Origin: Leptasterias polaris
Lineage: Eukaryota > Echinodermata > Asteroidea > Forcipulatida > Asteriidae
NCBI GenBank assembly: GCA_037783415.1
Contig: JAZGTN010000054.1
Span: forward strand, 1,798,001 to 1,862,000
Length of the DNA: 64,000 nucleotides
Direction: 5' to 3'
The notes beneath the pieces were generated by a model. That model was not told the origin of the DNA. It worked only from the letters and a program-made list of their open reading frames with translations, and did not search any database. Position 1 is the stretch's first letter. Every line of letters starts with the position of its first letter. Made by a program: the position numbers and the translations under genes. Below, piece after piece: positions 1-12,700 of the stretch.

Positions 1-182
1 TGGGTTTGACAAGTGAGTACTTGACCATAAGCAGCAGGTATCGCAACAATTTAAAAGATGTTAATTTTGCATCGGAGATAAAGAATATATTTTTGTTTTT
101 ACCCTTACACTGATGTGTCAGAGTTGCTCAGAGACAATGGGGAAAGATGTTCTTATGGTCAAGTACTCACTTGTCAAACCCA
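1..182. mobile_element. Foldback MITE with 31-bp terminal inverted repeats
   Basis: Bases 1-31 and 152-182 are perfect reverse complements (TGGGTTTGACAAGTGAGTAC at the outer end), enclosing 120 bp of AT-rich sequence with no coding potential. This is the form of a short non-autonomous DNA transposon. The left arm begins exactly at the window edge, so the true left end and any target-site duplication cannot be seen. It lies in the intron downstream (in gene sense) of the last visible PIK3C3 exon. The superfamily is unassigned. Confidence 0.7.
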
Positions 183-435
183 CCACAAAACTGGGGAAGC
201 CTTGTCTATTTTTGAACACACCTCTTGTTGTTGGTGCATTGACAAAAAGCACCTCACCATTTCAAGCTTATCAAACTAATTTCCTTTGACAAGTCACTGG
301 TGACAGTATTAAAATTACACAATTCCAAATAGATAACCACCTGGATATAAAATTATACAGTTTGACTACTAATTTGAAACAATTAGTTTATTGAAATTAT
401 TGCTATTCTTACAAAAACTGTAAATGTATATATAC

Positions 436-702
436 CTTATCCATCAAGGTTATCATCTGCAATATTAGTTGATCTTGTCTTAAGTCATCACCATTCTTGC
501 AGATCATGGTGTATTCTTCTCCTTCTATGGTCATAAAGGTCAGCTTACTAGGCATCAGTGCACTCTTAAAAATAGACGCTTTCTTTGCTACGATTCCTTG
601 AACCTTTACCTCAGGTTGAAGAGGCAATGGCAATGGATCAAATGACACAAAGTTGAAGTTGTTGGTGTCTGAATCACTCAATAGTAACTGCAATCTCTCA
701 AT
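436..702 (-). CDS. PIK3C3: PIK3C3 exon: kinase-domain N-lobe
   Basis: This 267-bp exon is 89 codons, phase 0 at both ends. The acceptor is TTATAAATAG before ATTGAG and the donor follows ATGGATAAG with GTATAT. It encodes [12 protein letters not shown], then [24 protein letters not shown] and [19 protein letters not shown]. The last block carries the conserved GDDLRQD signature that follows the ATP-binding lysine region in PI3-kinases. The stretch [11 protein letters not shown] replaces a short family-variable loop. The next exon, which would hold the rest of the kinase domain, is outside the window. Confidence 0.95.
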
Positions 703-3700
703 CTATTTATAAGAAAATGGGCATTTAAAGTATACTTAATGAGCTATTTGTTACAAAAGGTATTTGGTTATCAGTACCTGTATTAGTTAAAGAGAAAGGG
801 AAGTGACCATTTCAATTTTGTAATTTTTTCTGAGCAAAATTTGAAACATGAAATCATTGTAATTCAACCCCCAACAGTTCTTTTCATTCCAAGGAGGAAT
901 GTTTCAACAGTCATTATCTCAAATTCAAGGCTGTGTTAATTAAACTTGATTGAAAGTCAGGACTGAACCAAAACATCCTCGCACACAAATGTTGAGGTCC
1001 ATTTTTCTCAGAATGATGTCAACAGATGTTTTGGATGTTGACAAATTTTTGCACCGGATAAAAAGGCAATTTACACCATTTTAATGTGATTAGGGACTTG
1101 TAATTTTGTCACCACTCACATGAGGACTCTATCAAAACAAAATAGAATTGGTCACTTCCCTTCCTCTTTAAGATCATTGACGAAGAAATTATATTTGCAG
1201 TTAGTTATGTGTATTTATAAGAATAGCTTTCTCAATGTCAGGTGTTCTTTGATTCACCTGGTCATACCTAAATCTTCAAAAAGCTTAAGGGCCGAGTTGC
1301 TAAAGAATGCATCTCAAGATGGGTGGGTACTCGACATTATTTTGAGATAATCCACAAGATGAGATAGGTGCAGTCAGTGTGCAGGCCTCAGAAAAACCAT
1401 TCTTTTCATTTGCAACATATGCAAGGCCAGTCCAATTATGCATATAGGAGCTCAAAGGAAACACAACCAAAGAATACCCAGAAATAATTTTGGGAAAACT
1501 AAACATTATAAAGAAACAAAAACACGATATTTCGAACAAGTAATAATTGTTTGGACCTAAAATAAATTAATAACTTTGGGTTTATCTGTTAACACGGTGT
1601 CTGTGCAGAATAAAATTGACTGAACACAATAAAATTTGCCACATTCGATTTCACTCACAACAGATGACAAGCCGACCTGTACTTAGATCAATACTTAACA
1701 TGCTGGTGAAAGGAAAACATCAAACAATGAGAAATAAGCACATCTTTCGTCTATGTTGCTCACCAGTTGTCAGGCTTGTTTTCACCAAAATATCTCTGAT
1801 AGAGTTTTGTATTTGTCAAAATAGTGAATTTTCATCCAAGTCAATGGGTTCTGCTTGAAAAAACAACTAACTGGTCAGACAATGAAGAGAGGAAAACATT
1901 CAATTTATGAACTGCTAATTATCCAGGTTTTTACAGGAGATTCCTCCCAAATTCCGCACCACAGTAGTGTGGTAGGAGTCTACGAACGAATACTTATCCG
2001 TAGAGCCACAACTAATGCATTTTCCCTAACCCACAGGTTTAAATGTAGTCCCACCCACAAAGCCCCATGGCCTGGCCGCCATGTTATCTTCCTCTTTTCT
2101 CGAAGGCCAACCAGAGGTACCTCCGGAGGATCGAGCTGTCGTGGGGAGGAGGGAGGGATGCTCTACGGGTAAGTATTCGTTCGTAGACTCCTACCACACT
2201 ACTGTGGGGGGAAGTCTACTTCACTCAACTTACCCGTAGAGCCACTACTAATGCATCGACTTGCACCGTGAGAAGAATTTATGTGGTAGCATAAATTACA
2301 CAATACTGGTTATCTCACTGTATGTCTAAGGCCTGCGGGTCTATTGGTTCCTGATCAGTCAACTGAACTGCTCTAGGGCCTTCAAAACTGCCCACATCTC
2401 CAACAGATTGAAGTGAGACGATTGGAGCTCTGGCTCCCATATCCCTGCGATTTGGCGGGGAGGCAGTGATGCACCCCAGCCACTCAGGGAGGCATCTGTA
2501 GTGATCGTGATCGTTGGTTGGGACTGTATACAGGACATGCCCTGGGCCACGTTTTCCTCTAGTAGCCACCACCGGAAGTGTGGGTGTATATGGTGGCCAA
2601 TATGGACCGGATGGTTTATTGGATGCAGTTTCGGTCGATAAAAGGCAAGGAGGTACATGTAGAGCTGGAGCAGGCGCATATGGAGCCTGCAAAAGGTTAT
2701 TGCTGGTACCGTCGACTCTTGTAGGAAGAGTCGAACACATTGCCATAGGTTCGACAGACGCTCCGCTGTCGGGCAAGCAACCCCCCTCTGGAGGTCGATC
2801 CATGCCCCCAGATAAGTCGGACATTGTGTGGGGATTGGGTGCGACTTTTCCTTGTTGATGATGAACCCGAGGGAAGTCGCTAGCCCCACCGTGGTGTCCA
2901 GAGCACTACGTGCCTCCGCCTCCGATCGACCTACGGTGAGCCAGTCGTCGAGGTACATGAAAATTGTACATCCTTGTCTGTGGAGCCTTCCCCTCAGGGT
3001 TTTCACAATTCTTGTGAAAACCCTGGGGGAGGTTGATAGACCAAAGGGGAGGGTCGCAAACTCGTAAGTCCTTTCATTGTAGCGGAACCAGAGGAACCTT
3101 GATTGATCGGGGCGGACTGGCACGTGTAGGTACACATCCTTTAGGTCTATGGAAAATGCATTAGTAGTGGCACTACGGGTAAGTTGAGTGAAGTAGACTG
3201 TGTTAATCACTCATCATCCTTGTCCCAACATGTCTTAAAATCTTGTGGATTGTCAATTTTTTAAATATTAAAACATGTAGCTTGTAAAAAAGTTTCCTGT
3301 GGACCTTATGCATTGATGTCACCACACACCAGCTTAGAGGTAAAACAATGGAAAACACACATAAATACACGCAGCTCGCAGGATTGGACCATGAGCAACC
3401 TTACCTTGACCATAGTTGATTGTACTTTAGCAAGAGTAAAAAAATTTTTAAAGAATTGTTGGAGCATAATGCCTCTGCCAAAACGGCAGGCCAAGCGGTC
3501 GGCTCGGCTGTTGGTGCAGAGGATGCATCCAGATCCAAGGGATGACAGCTATTACAACTAGTAGTAGGCCTACTACTTCTAGTTCTGCTACAAAAAGTGT
3601 TTCGGGTAGTGTAGAATGTAAAACCTTCATGTAATACAAGTACTGGTAGTTGTATTAATGCTAGTGGTGGTTTACAATTAAACAAGTAATAATATTGAAG

Positions 3701-6700
3701 CTGTTAACGTTAATTTAGGGCCGACCAGTTAGGTTTTAAACAGTAATACCCTGTCAATTCAGCCAAAACCAATCCCTAGGGTGAGTGAGTTTTACTCCCT
3801 TGTGTTAACGAGTTCCACTGTCACTCAAAGAAAAATTTTGGAATGGGCCATTTGTAGATCTGTCTTTGCTGCTGCAAGAAAGTGCATCTGCAATATTTTC
3901 TAGGGCAGATTCATCTTCTGAATTTTCGCTTTTCACAATTCATCAGTCTCTTGACAATTGATCTAGCATTTAAAAGGGCAAATGACCGAATTCTGCTGTC
4001 TCGATTGCCTGTTAATTCATAGTTAACAGTTTTGACAAAAATGAGATTGTTGAAGTTCTGTTACAAGAAGAAACAGGGTGTGTGGTGGACAGGGCATTAC
4101 AGGCTTAGGCCAACTTGTACAGAAATAATGGCAATTTTGTGTGTAAAAAAACCATTGGTAGTGGTGACACTTCACTCCACCACGCTTACCATGTTTAGTC
4201 TGTTTTTTCTTGACTTTACAGAGGTTCAAAGAAGTTTACGGAATTCATAATCAGGGCTTGGTCTGGGGTTTAATATCTCTGAACGTGACAAATGTTGCCG
4301 CTGATTCGAAGGTTCATTCAGCAGTAGACTATGAGTGCAGTAGCAGCCTTCTTTAGTTCGTCCCAAGTCACATGCCTGATGTGCTGATCTTACAGAGTCA
4401 AATTTCTGAGTACCGCTAACACAATGTTGCAAAGCGTGAATCACATTCTACATGCATATCTAGGTATTATTAAATGGAGGAATCCTTCAAAATCGCAATT
4501 TCCTTCACAAATCCTCAAAGATTGTAAATACACTGCAGACAACAAAGTTCACAAAACATCCAGACACAGCATGACAGAACAAAACAGTTAAAAAGTGTTA
4601 AAAACCTGGAGCACTGGAGTCGCTGTGTGTGACTCCCGCAACCCGCTCACTCGAATGAGATACTACCTGTATATGTTAGTAATGAAAATAAAATACCAAA
4701 CAGCTCATTTTAATTAACTTTACCTTTTTCTTCCTATTTCCACTTTCTCTTGCAACTTGCTTCATGAGTTTCAAAATTTGATTTGTCAGTCCATGCTGTC
4801 TAATAAGTAGAGTCCTATATCTGAGTCCTTCTTGCCCACCCTGGTGATAAATAAATTAGCATAACAGGTTCAATATTTGTTTCAAAAAAAATAGAAAATG
4901 GACAAGTCAGACAGATATAACAAAAACAGAAACTATAACAATAATCCATCAATCAGGGGTGCGCTTTCGGGGTCGAAACCAATAACTGTTGCGGGTTGAG
5001 TTGGCTATTAGTTAATCACAGGCTAATGACCGAAACAGTTATTGGTTACAGCCGCAAAACGCACCCCGGGGCATTAGCAATGTACTGGATACATCTAGGA
5101 AAATGTAAAGTAAATGAACGTGATCTTAATAGACATAATGTGGTGTTTTTTTATTAGAAACAATCCCGACAAGCTACACAACTTTTCAGAAAAATCCATT
5201 GAGTTTTGTAGCTGAAGCTTTACGCTACAACATTGTTATCACTTCTGTACTCCATTAGTGCCATATAAAACACTAGCTAAAAGATTCTGAGGAACATTTC
5301 AGTATATACTTTTTGACTGCGCTGACCTCGAGCACGTCACATTCTGCTCTCATTTTATCCTATTTTTCATTGTAATTTGTACGTTTACGGATTTTTAAAT
5401 ATGTTCCTGTGACCAGTAATAAGTTATAGACAACACAGAACTGTGTTCTACCGCATTTCGCTGGAGATTTCGTCCGTTTTTGAGAGTTTTTATGTTCTCA
5501 ATTTTCGCCCTGGATGGGCACTGCATGTGAACTGTATAGACAACCCAGCTTGCTGATGCATGCAACGTTAGCTGACACTGTCACCGGTTCATGGTACGTG
5601 CTCATTGAGTCTTTGTTCCGCCAACCATGTCTCCATTGTTCTACAATAAAGCAACCCTTCATGCACTGAACAACGCGAAAGGAGCAGGCAATCACCACCA
5701 TTCTCTACCTAATCCAATATGGTGCCTACTCTCGCACCTTGGTATTCAGACTAACTCTACAAGAAGAGGTTGTCGTACTGGCATCCACAAAAAACGTAAG
5801 ATCACGTCAATATCTATGAAACGTCAAACTGTCTGGAACTTTCCTGAGCGCAGGGGTGTAGTTGACAATAATCTGACCTGTGTTTCTATCAATCACAATC
5901 AGCGGCAGAATCTGATACATGTTCCAGTAATAAGGAAACAACCACTACAACAAGGGACGGCCTTGACCAAGTTTGCTTCGTGGAATGCTTGTTCTATTAA
6001 TAACAAGGTTGCATCAATCTGTGATTTTGTGTCGGATCATGACATTGATATTTTAGCCCTTCAAGAAACATGATTAACTGGGACTGATCGCGACAATTGC
6101 ACACTAGCCTTCATTAAACAATCGCTGCCCAACTATGACATCATTGGTTCACAAACCCAGAACATCTTGGCGAGGTGGTGGTGTTGGTTTCATACGTGGT
6201 TTCACTACTGCCAATAGTAAAACCAGCTCATTCAAATCTTTTGAATGTATGGACGTCACAGTGTCAAAGAAAACTTCCAGCATAAGGATGTTAAACATTT
6301 ACCGTCCACCTGCATCATCCAAGAACAGGTCATCACCCGGTATGTTTTTGGAGGAATTTTCTACACTTCTAGAGTCAACTGTTCCTGTACTGGGAGAGGT
6401 TGTACTATTCGGTGACTTCAACTTACATGTCAACTCACCTGAAGATAGCTACGGTAAGAACCTTCTACATCTTACAGAAATTGCTGGGTTCCAGCAACAC
6501 ATCATGGCTGCCACTCACCGCTCCGGTCACAAGATTGACTTGATGTTTTCACGCATGGTCAACTGTGATTTCTGATCCAAACATCACCCAAGGTCTTCCA
6601 TCTGACCATTATGCCCTGGGCTGTTACCTTGACCTTCAACGTCCAGCTCCTCTTATGAGAACACTGCGGTATAGGAAGCTGCGGGAAATCGACCTTGATA

Positions 6701-9700
6701 GCTTCAAGAGTGACATTGAGTCACTGGTACTACTCTCTAAACCTCCTGTCGATCTCGTCAAATTAACCGACCAGTTTGATGCAGTTCTGCGAGAACTCTT
6801 AGATAAGCACGCGCCAGAGGTGAGCAAATCTATCATCATCAGACCCAATTGTTCCTGGTACTCTGACGAGCTTCGCGCCCTGAAACAACTGAAACGACGT
6901 GCTGAGCACCGTTATAGGAGCTCTGGCCTAGAGGTTGCACGACAGATTTATGCCGAGCATTGCAAGGAATACAAACGGTGCCTTGAGACATCTAAACGTG
7001 ACTATCATAACTCACGTATTGTAAACAGCAACACGAAGGAGCTATTTCAGATTGTTACCTCATTGAGCGCTCCTGACGAAAGGATGAAGTTACCTTCTCA
7101 CCGTTCCACAAATGCTCTTGCCAACGATTTTGCAGACTACTTTGTGGAAAATGTTTGCACACTCAGAAGTGAACTGGACTCCACAAGTCGCCCAGGTCTG
7201 CAATTACACTCACAAGAGCAATGCGCATCCTTGTTCTCCACGTTCGATGAAGTGTCTGCCGATACAGTTCGGAAAATGATAATGAACTCGCCCTCAAAGT
7301 GCTGTCCACTCGATCCTATCACTACCACACTCCTCAAAAAGTGCATGGACGGTTTGTTGCCAGTTATGGTTCAGATAATCAACTCATCACTTTCAACTGG
7401 GGTCGTTCCACTGAGCTTCAAATCTGCGAGGGTCATTCCTCTGATCAAAAACACGAAGCTCGACCAAAACTTGTTGAAAAACTACCAGCCAATCTCACTT
7501 CTTAGTTTTATATCTAAGCTTGTAGAGAGGTGTTGCATGCATCAAATTAACGATTACTTCGCCTGTAACAATTTACATGCAATCGCTCAATCTGCTTATC
7601 GACCTCATCACTCCACCGAAATGGCCTTACTGCGAGTTTAGAACGATCTTCTTCATGCCATTGATCAGCACAGTGAGGCACTCCTACATCTTATTTTAGC
7701 TCGGCGTTTGACACCAGACCACGCCATTTTGCTTGGACGCCTTGAGAGCCGGTATGGCATAACTGGGACTGCTTTACAATGGTTAAGATCTTACCTGAGT
7801 GACCGTTCCCAATCTGTGACCATTGGTGAGGCTGCATCTTCAGTGCATCATATACCCTGGGGTGTTCCTCAAGGCTCAGTTTGCGGTGCTTCATTGTTTA
7901 CCTTCTACACAGCTCCAATCAGTGATATGATGACAAAACATTGCATCAATCATGTCATGTATGCTGATGATACTCTGCTCTACTTACTCTTCAAGCCATC
8001 AGAGGGCACTGCAGCAGTTCATCGTCTGGAGGACTGCGTGAAGGACATTAAGGAGTGGGCTGTCTACAACAAACTCTAGCTCAACAGAACTTCCACCAGC
8101 CATGATCGGTGACTCAGTTGTCAATTATTGCACCGAAGCTCGAAGCCTAGGAGTGGCTTTCGATAGTGAGCTTCGCATCATCTGCCGAGCCGGATGGTCC
8201 TTCATTTACAGGATTGGCAAAATCCGAAGCTATCTAGACGAACCAGCGACACTGAAGCTAATAAACGCCTTCGTGACATCTCGTATTGACAGCTGTAACA
8301 GCCTTCTCATTGGCCTTCCAACCAACGAAATCAACAGACTCCAGCGTCTACAGAATGCTGCTGCCAGAATGGTTTGTCAAGTTAAACGTCACAAGCATAT
8401 AACCCCAATCCTTCAATCACTCCATTGGCTCCCAGTTTCACAACGGATAATCTACAAAACTCTCATTCTCACATTCAAAGCACTCCACAACCTTGCCCCT
8501 TCGTACTTACAGGACCTCGTTCATCGTCATCAACCCACACGCACCCTTCGTTCTGCATCCCTTAACCTCCTGCAACAACCATCACCTCCTCGGACATCAT
8601 CCTATGGCGGCAGAGCCTTCAGTGTCGCAGCCCCCTCCTTATGGAACAAGCTTCCACCACATCTTAGGGACTGTTCATGTATTGACATTTTTAAGCGTCA
8701 TTTGAAGACCTACCTTTTTAGGCAATATTATTTTAATTAATTTAATTTAGTTTCCTTTTTAACTGTTAATGTAGAATTGTATCAAATTTTCACTGGCTGG
8801 TCCAGATTTTTCTTAAACTGCCTTGAACAAATTTTTGTAATTGTCTTTTTAAATTGTTTTCTTCGGAAATTGATTTTTACCTTTGTATTTATCGCTTTGA
8901 GGCCTTTTTGGCAATTTGGCGCTTTATAAATATCTTTTTATTATTTAATATTATTATTATTATTATATGAACAAAGTAACTGTATGAGTCCAACAAACCA
9001 CAGGGTATGAGTCCAACAAACCACAGGGTATAGCGGATGCGTTCAACTAGCTTGCCCTGGTCGACAAGGGTGTGCTTGTCTGGGTAAGCCCCAGACAATT
9101 GAGCTAACTGAATGCCATCTTCCCCCAGCATTCATACCAATGCATCTAACCAGAACTACTTTCATTGAGTGCATTATGTCCGAAACTTTACGTGGATTCA
9201 AAAAAACATTGTAAAAATAATTATTCTGATGGTAAAACTGCAACGTTAATTTATTTTACAACCCCACAATGATACAAAAGTGTGCATCAACAAATAAACA
9301 AATACTTAATGCTAACAATGTCACTGTTTTAAGGGTGAAAATGTGTGTAAAACTTTCTGAAAGTGTCTTGCTGAATTACAAACAAAAGGGTAGCTATTGA
9401 AAAAAAAATCCGTTGTGGCGTCATGCACCTGGGTCATCCCGGAGTAACCAGCTACACAAGCAATTGTTACTTGGGTCTGACTTGGGTGAGCCTCAACAAT
9501 GACGTCAAAGCTACTGGGGTCAGACCTGGGTCGACCCGGGTAAGCTAATCGAACGCACCCAGTGGCTAATCTGACAATAAATGGCCTGATTTCTTAGTGT
9601 ACCTAAACTAGTTAAAAGTAGACTATTCCATTATGCTGAAAAAAAAGTAAGCTGGTCTAAGAACTGAAAATGTAGGAATATGGGTTCCCATGAATCCCGA

Positions 9701-12700
9701 GAATATATTTTTCTAAACAACATTTCTTTAATCCTAAAGGAGTGTAGTAAATTAATTGTTACAGTGATGTTCCCATTTTCAAAAAAAATCCAAAGGGATT
9801 CATCTGGCAGCCATCTTGGCAACCATCTTGGATTTCTGACAAAAATCTAAACTCAAGTATCTTTAAACTAAACATACAGAGCAAATGAACTCATTACAAT
9901 ACAAATTTCCCAATACAAAATGTTGGCTTTGTAAACTGGTACGTGACCTGTGTTATACAATATGGGTCCCAGCACCATTTTCTCAATGGCAAAAAATGCT
10001 TCTTGTTGGTACAGTGTAGTTCTATTATATAACTCTATGGGTAATCTTGGTTCCAAGACCACGGTGTTTGCGCATACACACAACCAAAGTTCAGATATAC
10101 ATGCATGTACATCACACATTGTACACATAAACAAATAGGGCGCTGTGTAATTTTGCTCTTAAGAAAACTAATCCATCGATCATCAACTTAGCTGATGAAA
10201 TTTCACACAATACGAAACTGGAAATACATCAACTAAACTCAAGACTTTTGTGCAACATTTGCCAACGCCAAAATTAGTCCCATTGACAAATCAGCAAGGA
10301 AATCCATAGGACCCAGTTTCTTCACCCAAAAAGAGAATGTCACAAAAAAGGCAAATGAATAGGTCGTGCCTGCGGAGATAGCCATCAAAAGCTTCAGATT
10401 GTTGTTTATTTAGACTAGAGCCATCAAGCCTTAACGACTGCAAGCATGTTCTTTAGAAGAAAAAAAACATAACTTACTAACATGACCTTTTCCTTTGACC
10501 TTTTCACCCCAAAACTATTCCAACTTATCTCTTTCCCTAGGAAAACCCACCACCAAAGTTGCAAGTCCAAATGTCACTTCTAACTGGAGTTGTGGTCCAG
10601 AAACCATAACGCTATAACTCGCCACCATGAACTTGACTTTTTTTACCCCAAAACAATCCAAATATTCCTATTCCACAGGGCAACCCCCCCCCCCCCAAAA
10701 AGTTACAAGTCCATATGTCACTTCTAACTTGAGTTACAGTCCAGAGGCAATGATACTATCCCTCCAGCCTATTGGGCTGAGGGGTAATAAGCAGTTGCCG
10801 GGAACTTGTTTTTCTTTTCTTTTTCTCATTATAGGCTTTTTCCTCTGTAGTATTTTTTCCCCAGATGCATTTTAGTGGTTAAAAAATAATCTTCAAAGGC
10901 AATTTTTGTTGTTTTCTTTTCTATTTGTATTGTGAAGCAGCGTCAAACAGCTACAGGCAATTACAAAGGTTAGGGGGCACAATGGGCCACCACTCCAACT
11001 CCAGTCATGATAGGGCTAACAGGTTAACAGGTGAAAATGATATCTCATAATAAAATAAAAACATAAGTTACTACTACTTTCATAGATCTTGTAACTTTGC
11101 TAAGGGAAGATAGACCTTTTATGCATGAAATTACAAGTATATTTTTCCTCTTGTGACATCAAACAAAAGCCTTTAAAAAACACATAAATCTAACACTCAT
11201 GAAAGGCTATCACATTTTCTATAACTGGGGACATAAGAGCAGTAATACAACAATCATAGTAAGAATTAGTCCCTTAAAAGTTGTACAAAATGTGAAATTT
11301 CCAAGCAACTGATAAAACAAATGCATTTTCAACAAAAATTGTCAACTGACGGTACCAATAAATACCCCATGAAGAATTGATTGGATAAATTATAGCATCC
11401 CTTCAACAAACAGAAACATTTTTGTCAGGCAGCCATGCTTGCAAAGCAACCAAGTGATAATAAAAGGGCTGTTTCAGTGAACACAACTCAACCATTACCA
11501 CCTGATAAATACACAGACAAAGGGATTTGTTGTTGCAGTGAATTCTGCCCGGAGTTCTTTTATTTCGTATTCCAAATCCAGTGGTAAACGACAATTAATA
11601 ATAAGGGATTTCCCTTTATTTATTTATTTAATTCCATCCTTTAAATTGCAATTGTATTTATTCAAAACATTTCCCAGCCAGTGCTATCCACTCATAAATA
11701 AGTATTCCAATTCCACACTTTGCGAATGGTAACCTTCCAATCCGCAAAGGTTCCCACTTCTCAGCGATTTGCTAAAGAAGGTACCAGACCATTTACATTT
11801 ATTATATAAATTCCTGCACTCATTGACTGGAGATATTCTGGGTCGATGAGGTTCCCACTTCCAGCGAGTTGCCAAGAAGGTACCGATCCGTACTGGCCTA
11901 ACTTCTTTATTGAAGTTTCCAATTTAATTTACTTCTTTATATACAATCACATCATTTTATTACCACAATATTTATACATATCAATTCACATAAATTAATT
12001 TACCACTTTCCTCACAGGCTTCCATGCATATTAGCTTAGTTATACAGGAAAAACTAAACTTACCTCCAAAGCAAATTTTTGATAAAGAAATTTGCCCAAA
12101 CACCCCCCCTTTTTTTTTTTTTTTTGGGGTCATACTATATTTGGTCCCGTGTTGGAAAATGAAAGGCCTTGGGGTGTGTGTTGAAGAACATCAGCCCATC
12201 TGATAAATTTTGACGGAACAATAGTGTGCCCCGGGTATCCAAGTGAATCATGTCTTGCCAATACACACCTTCCTGGGAAGGATTAATGAGATGGGAGTGT
12301 TTAATCACATGTGCGTTTTGCATCTCCCGAAGTATCTTCCTCGCATACATATTCAAATCCCAAGTGCAACGTTTGCCCGCCCCTCCCTTAACTTCATCGT
12401 GATACTTCGCCCTTAGCAAAATGTCGGACCAAATTAAACGTGTGTTGGGTAGAATATTCCTAATTGCCTCTAGGCTCTCTTTTACCCTGTGTCTAATTTG
12501 TCCCAAATTTTCCTTAAAGATGTCATTGGTCCCTAGATGTAACACTATCGTTGTTGGGGCCTCGCCTTTTGCCAAGTGTCTCCTGAGCCTATTCCCCAGA
12601 CCGGCCAGGCGTGCCCCAGACACGCCTTTCCACGTCACTGTACCACCACCATGCAGCTGTGAATTGGACGTCCCAGCATGGCGAATGATACTATCCCCTA

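Larger units (their letters stand above)
5600..8968 (+). mobile_element. CR1/L2-like non-LTR retrotransposon (decayed)
   Basis: An apurinic endonuclease domain, a reverse transcriptase and a conserved C-terminal domain follow each other on the plus strand. The 3' end is GGCGCTTTATAAATA followed by an AT-rich (TTA)n tail at about 8949-8967, a typical L2/CR1-type 3' terminus. At least three frame changes and several stops break it. It is inserted in the PIK3C3 intron in antisense orientation. The 5' boundary is approximate. Confidence 0.85.
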
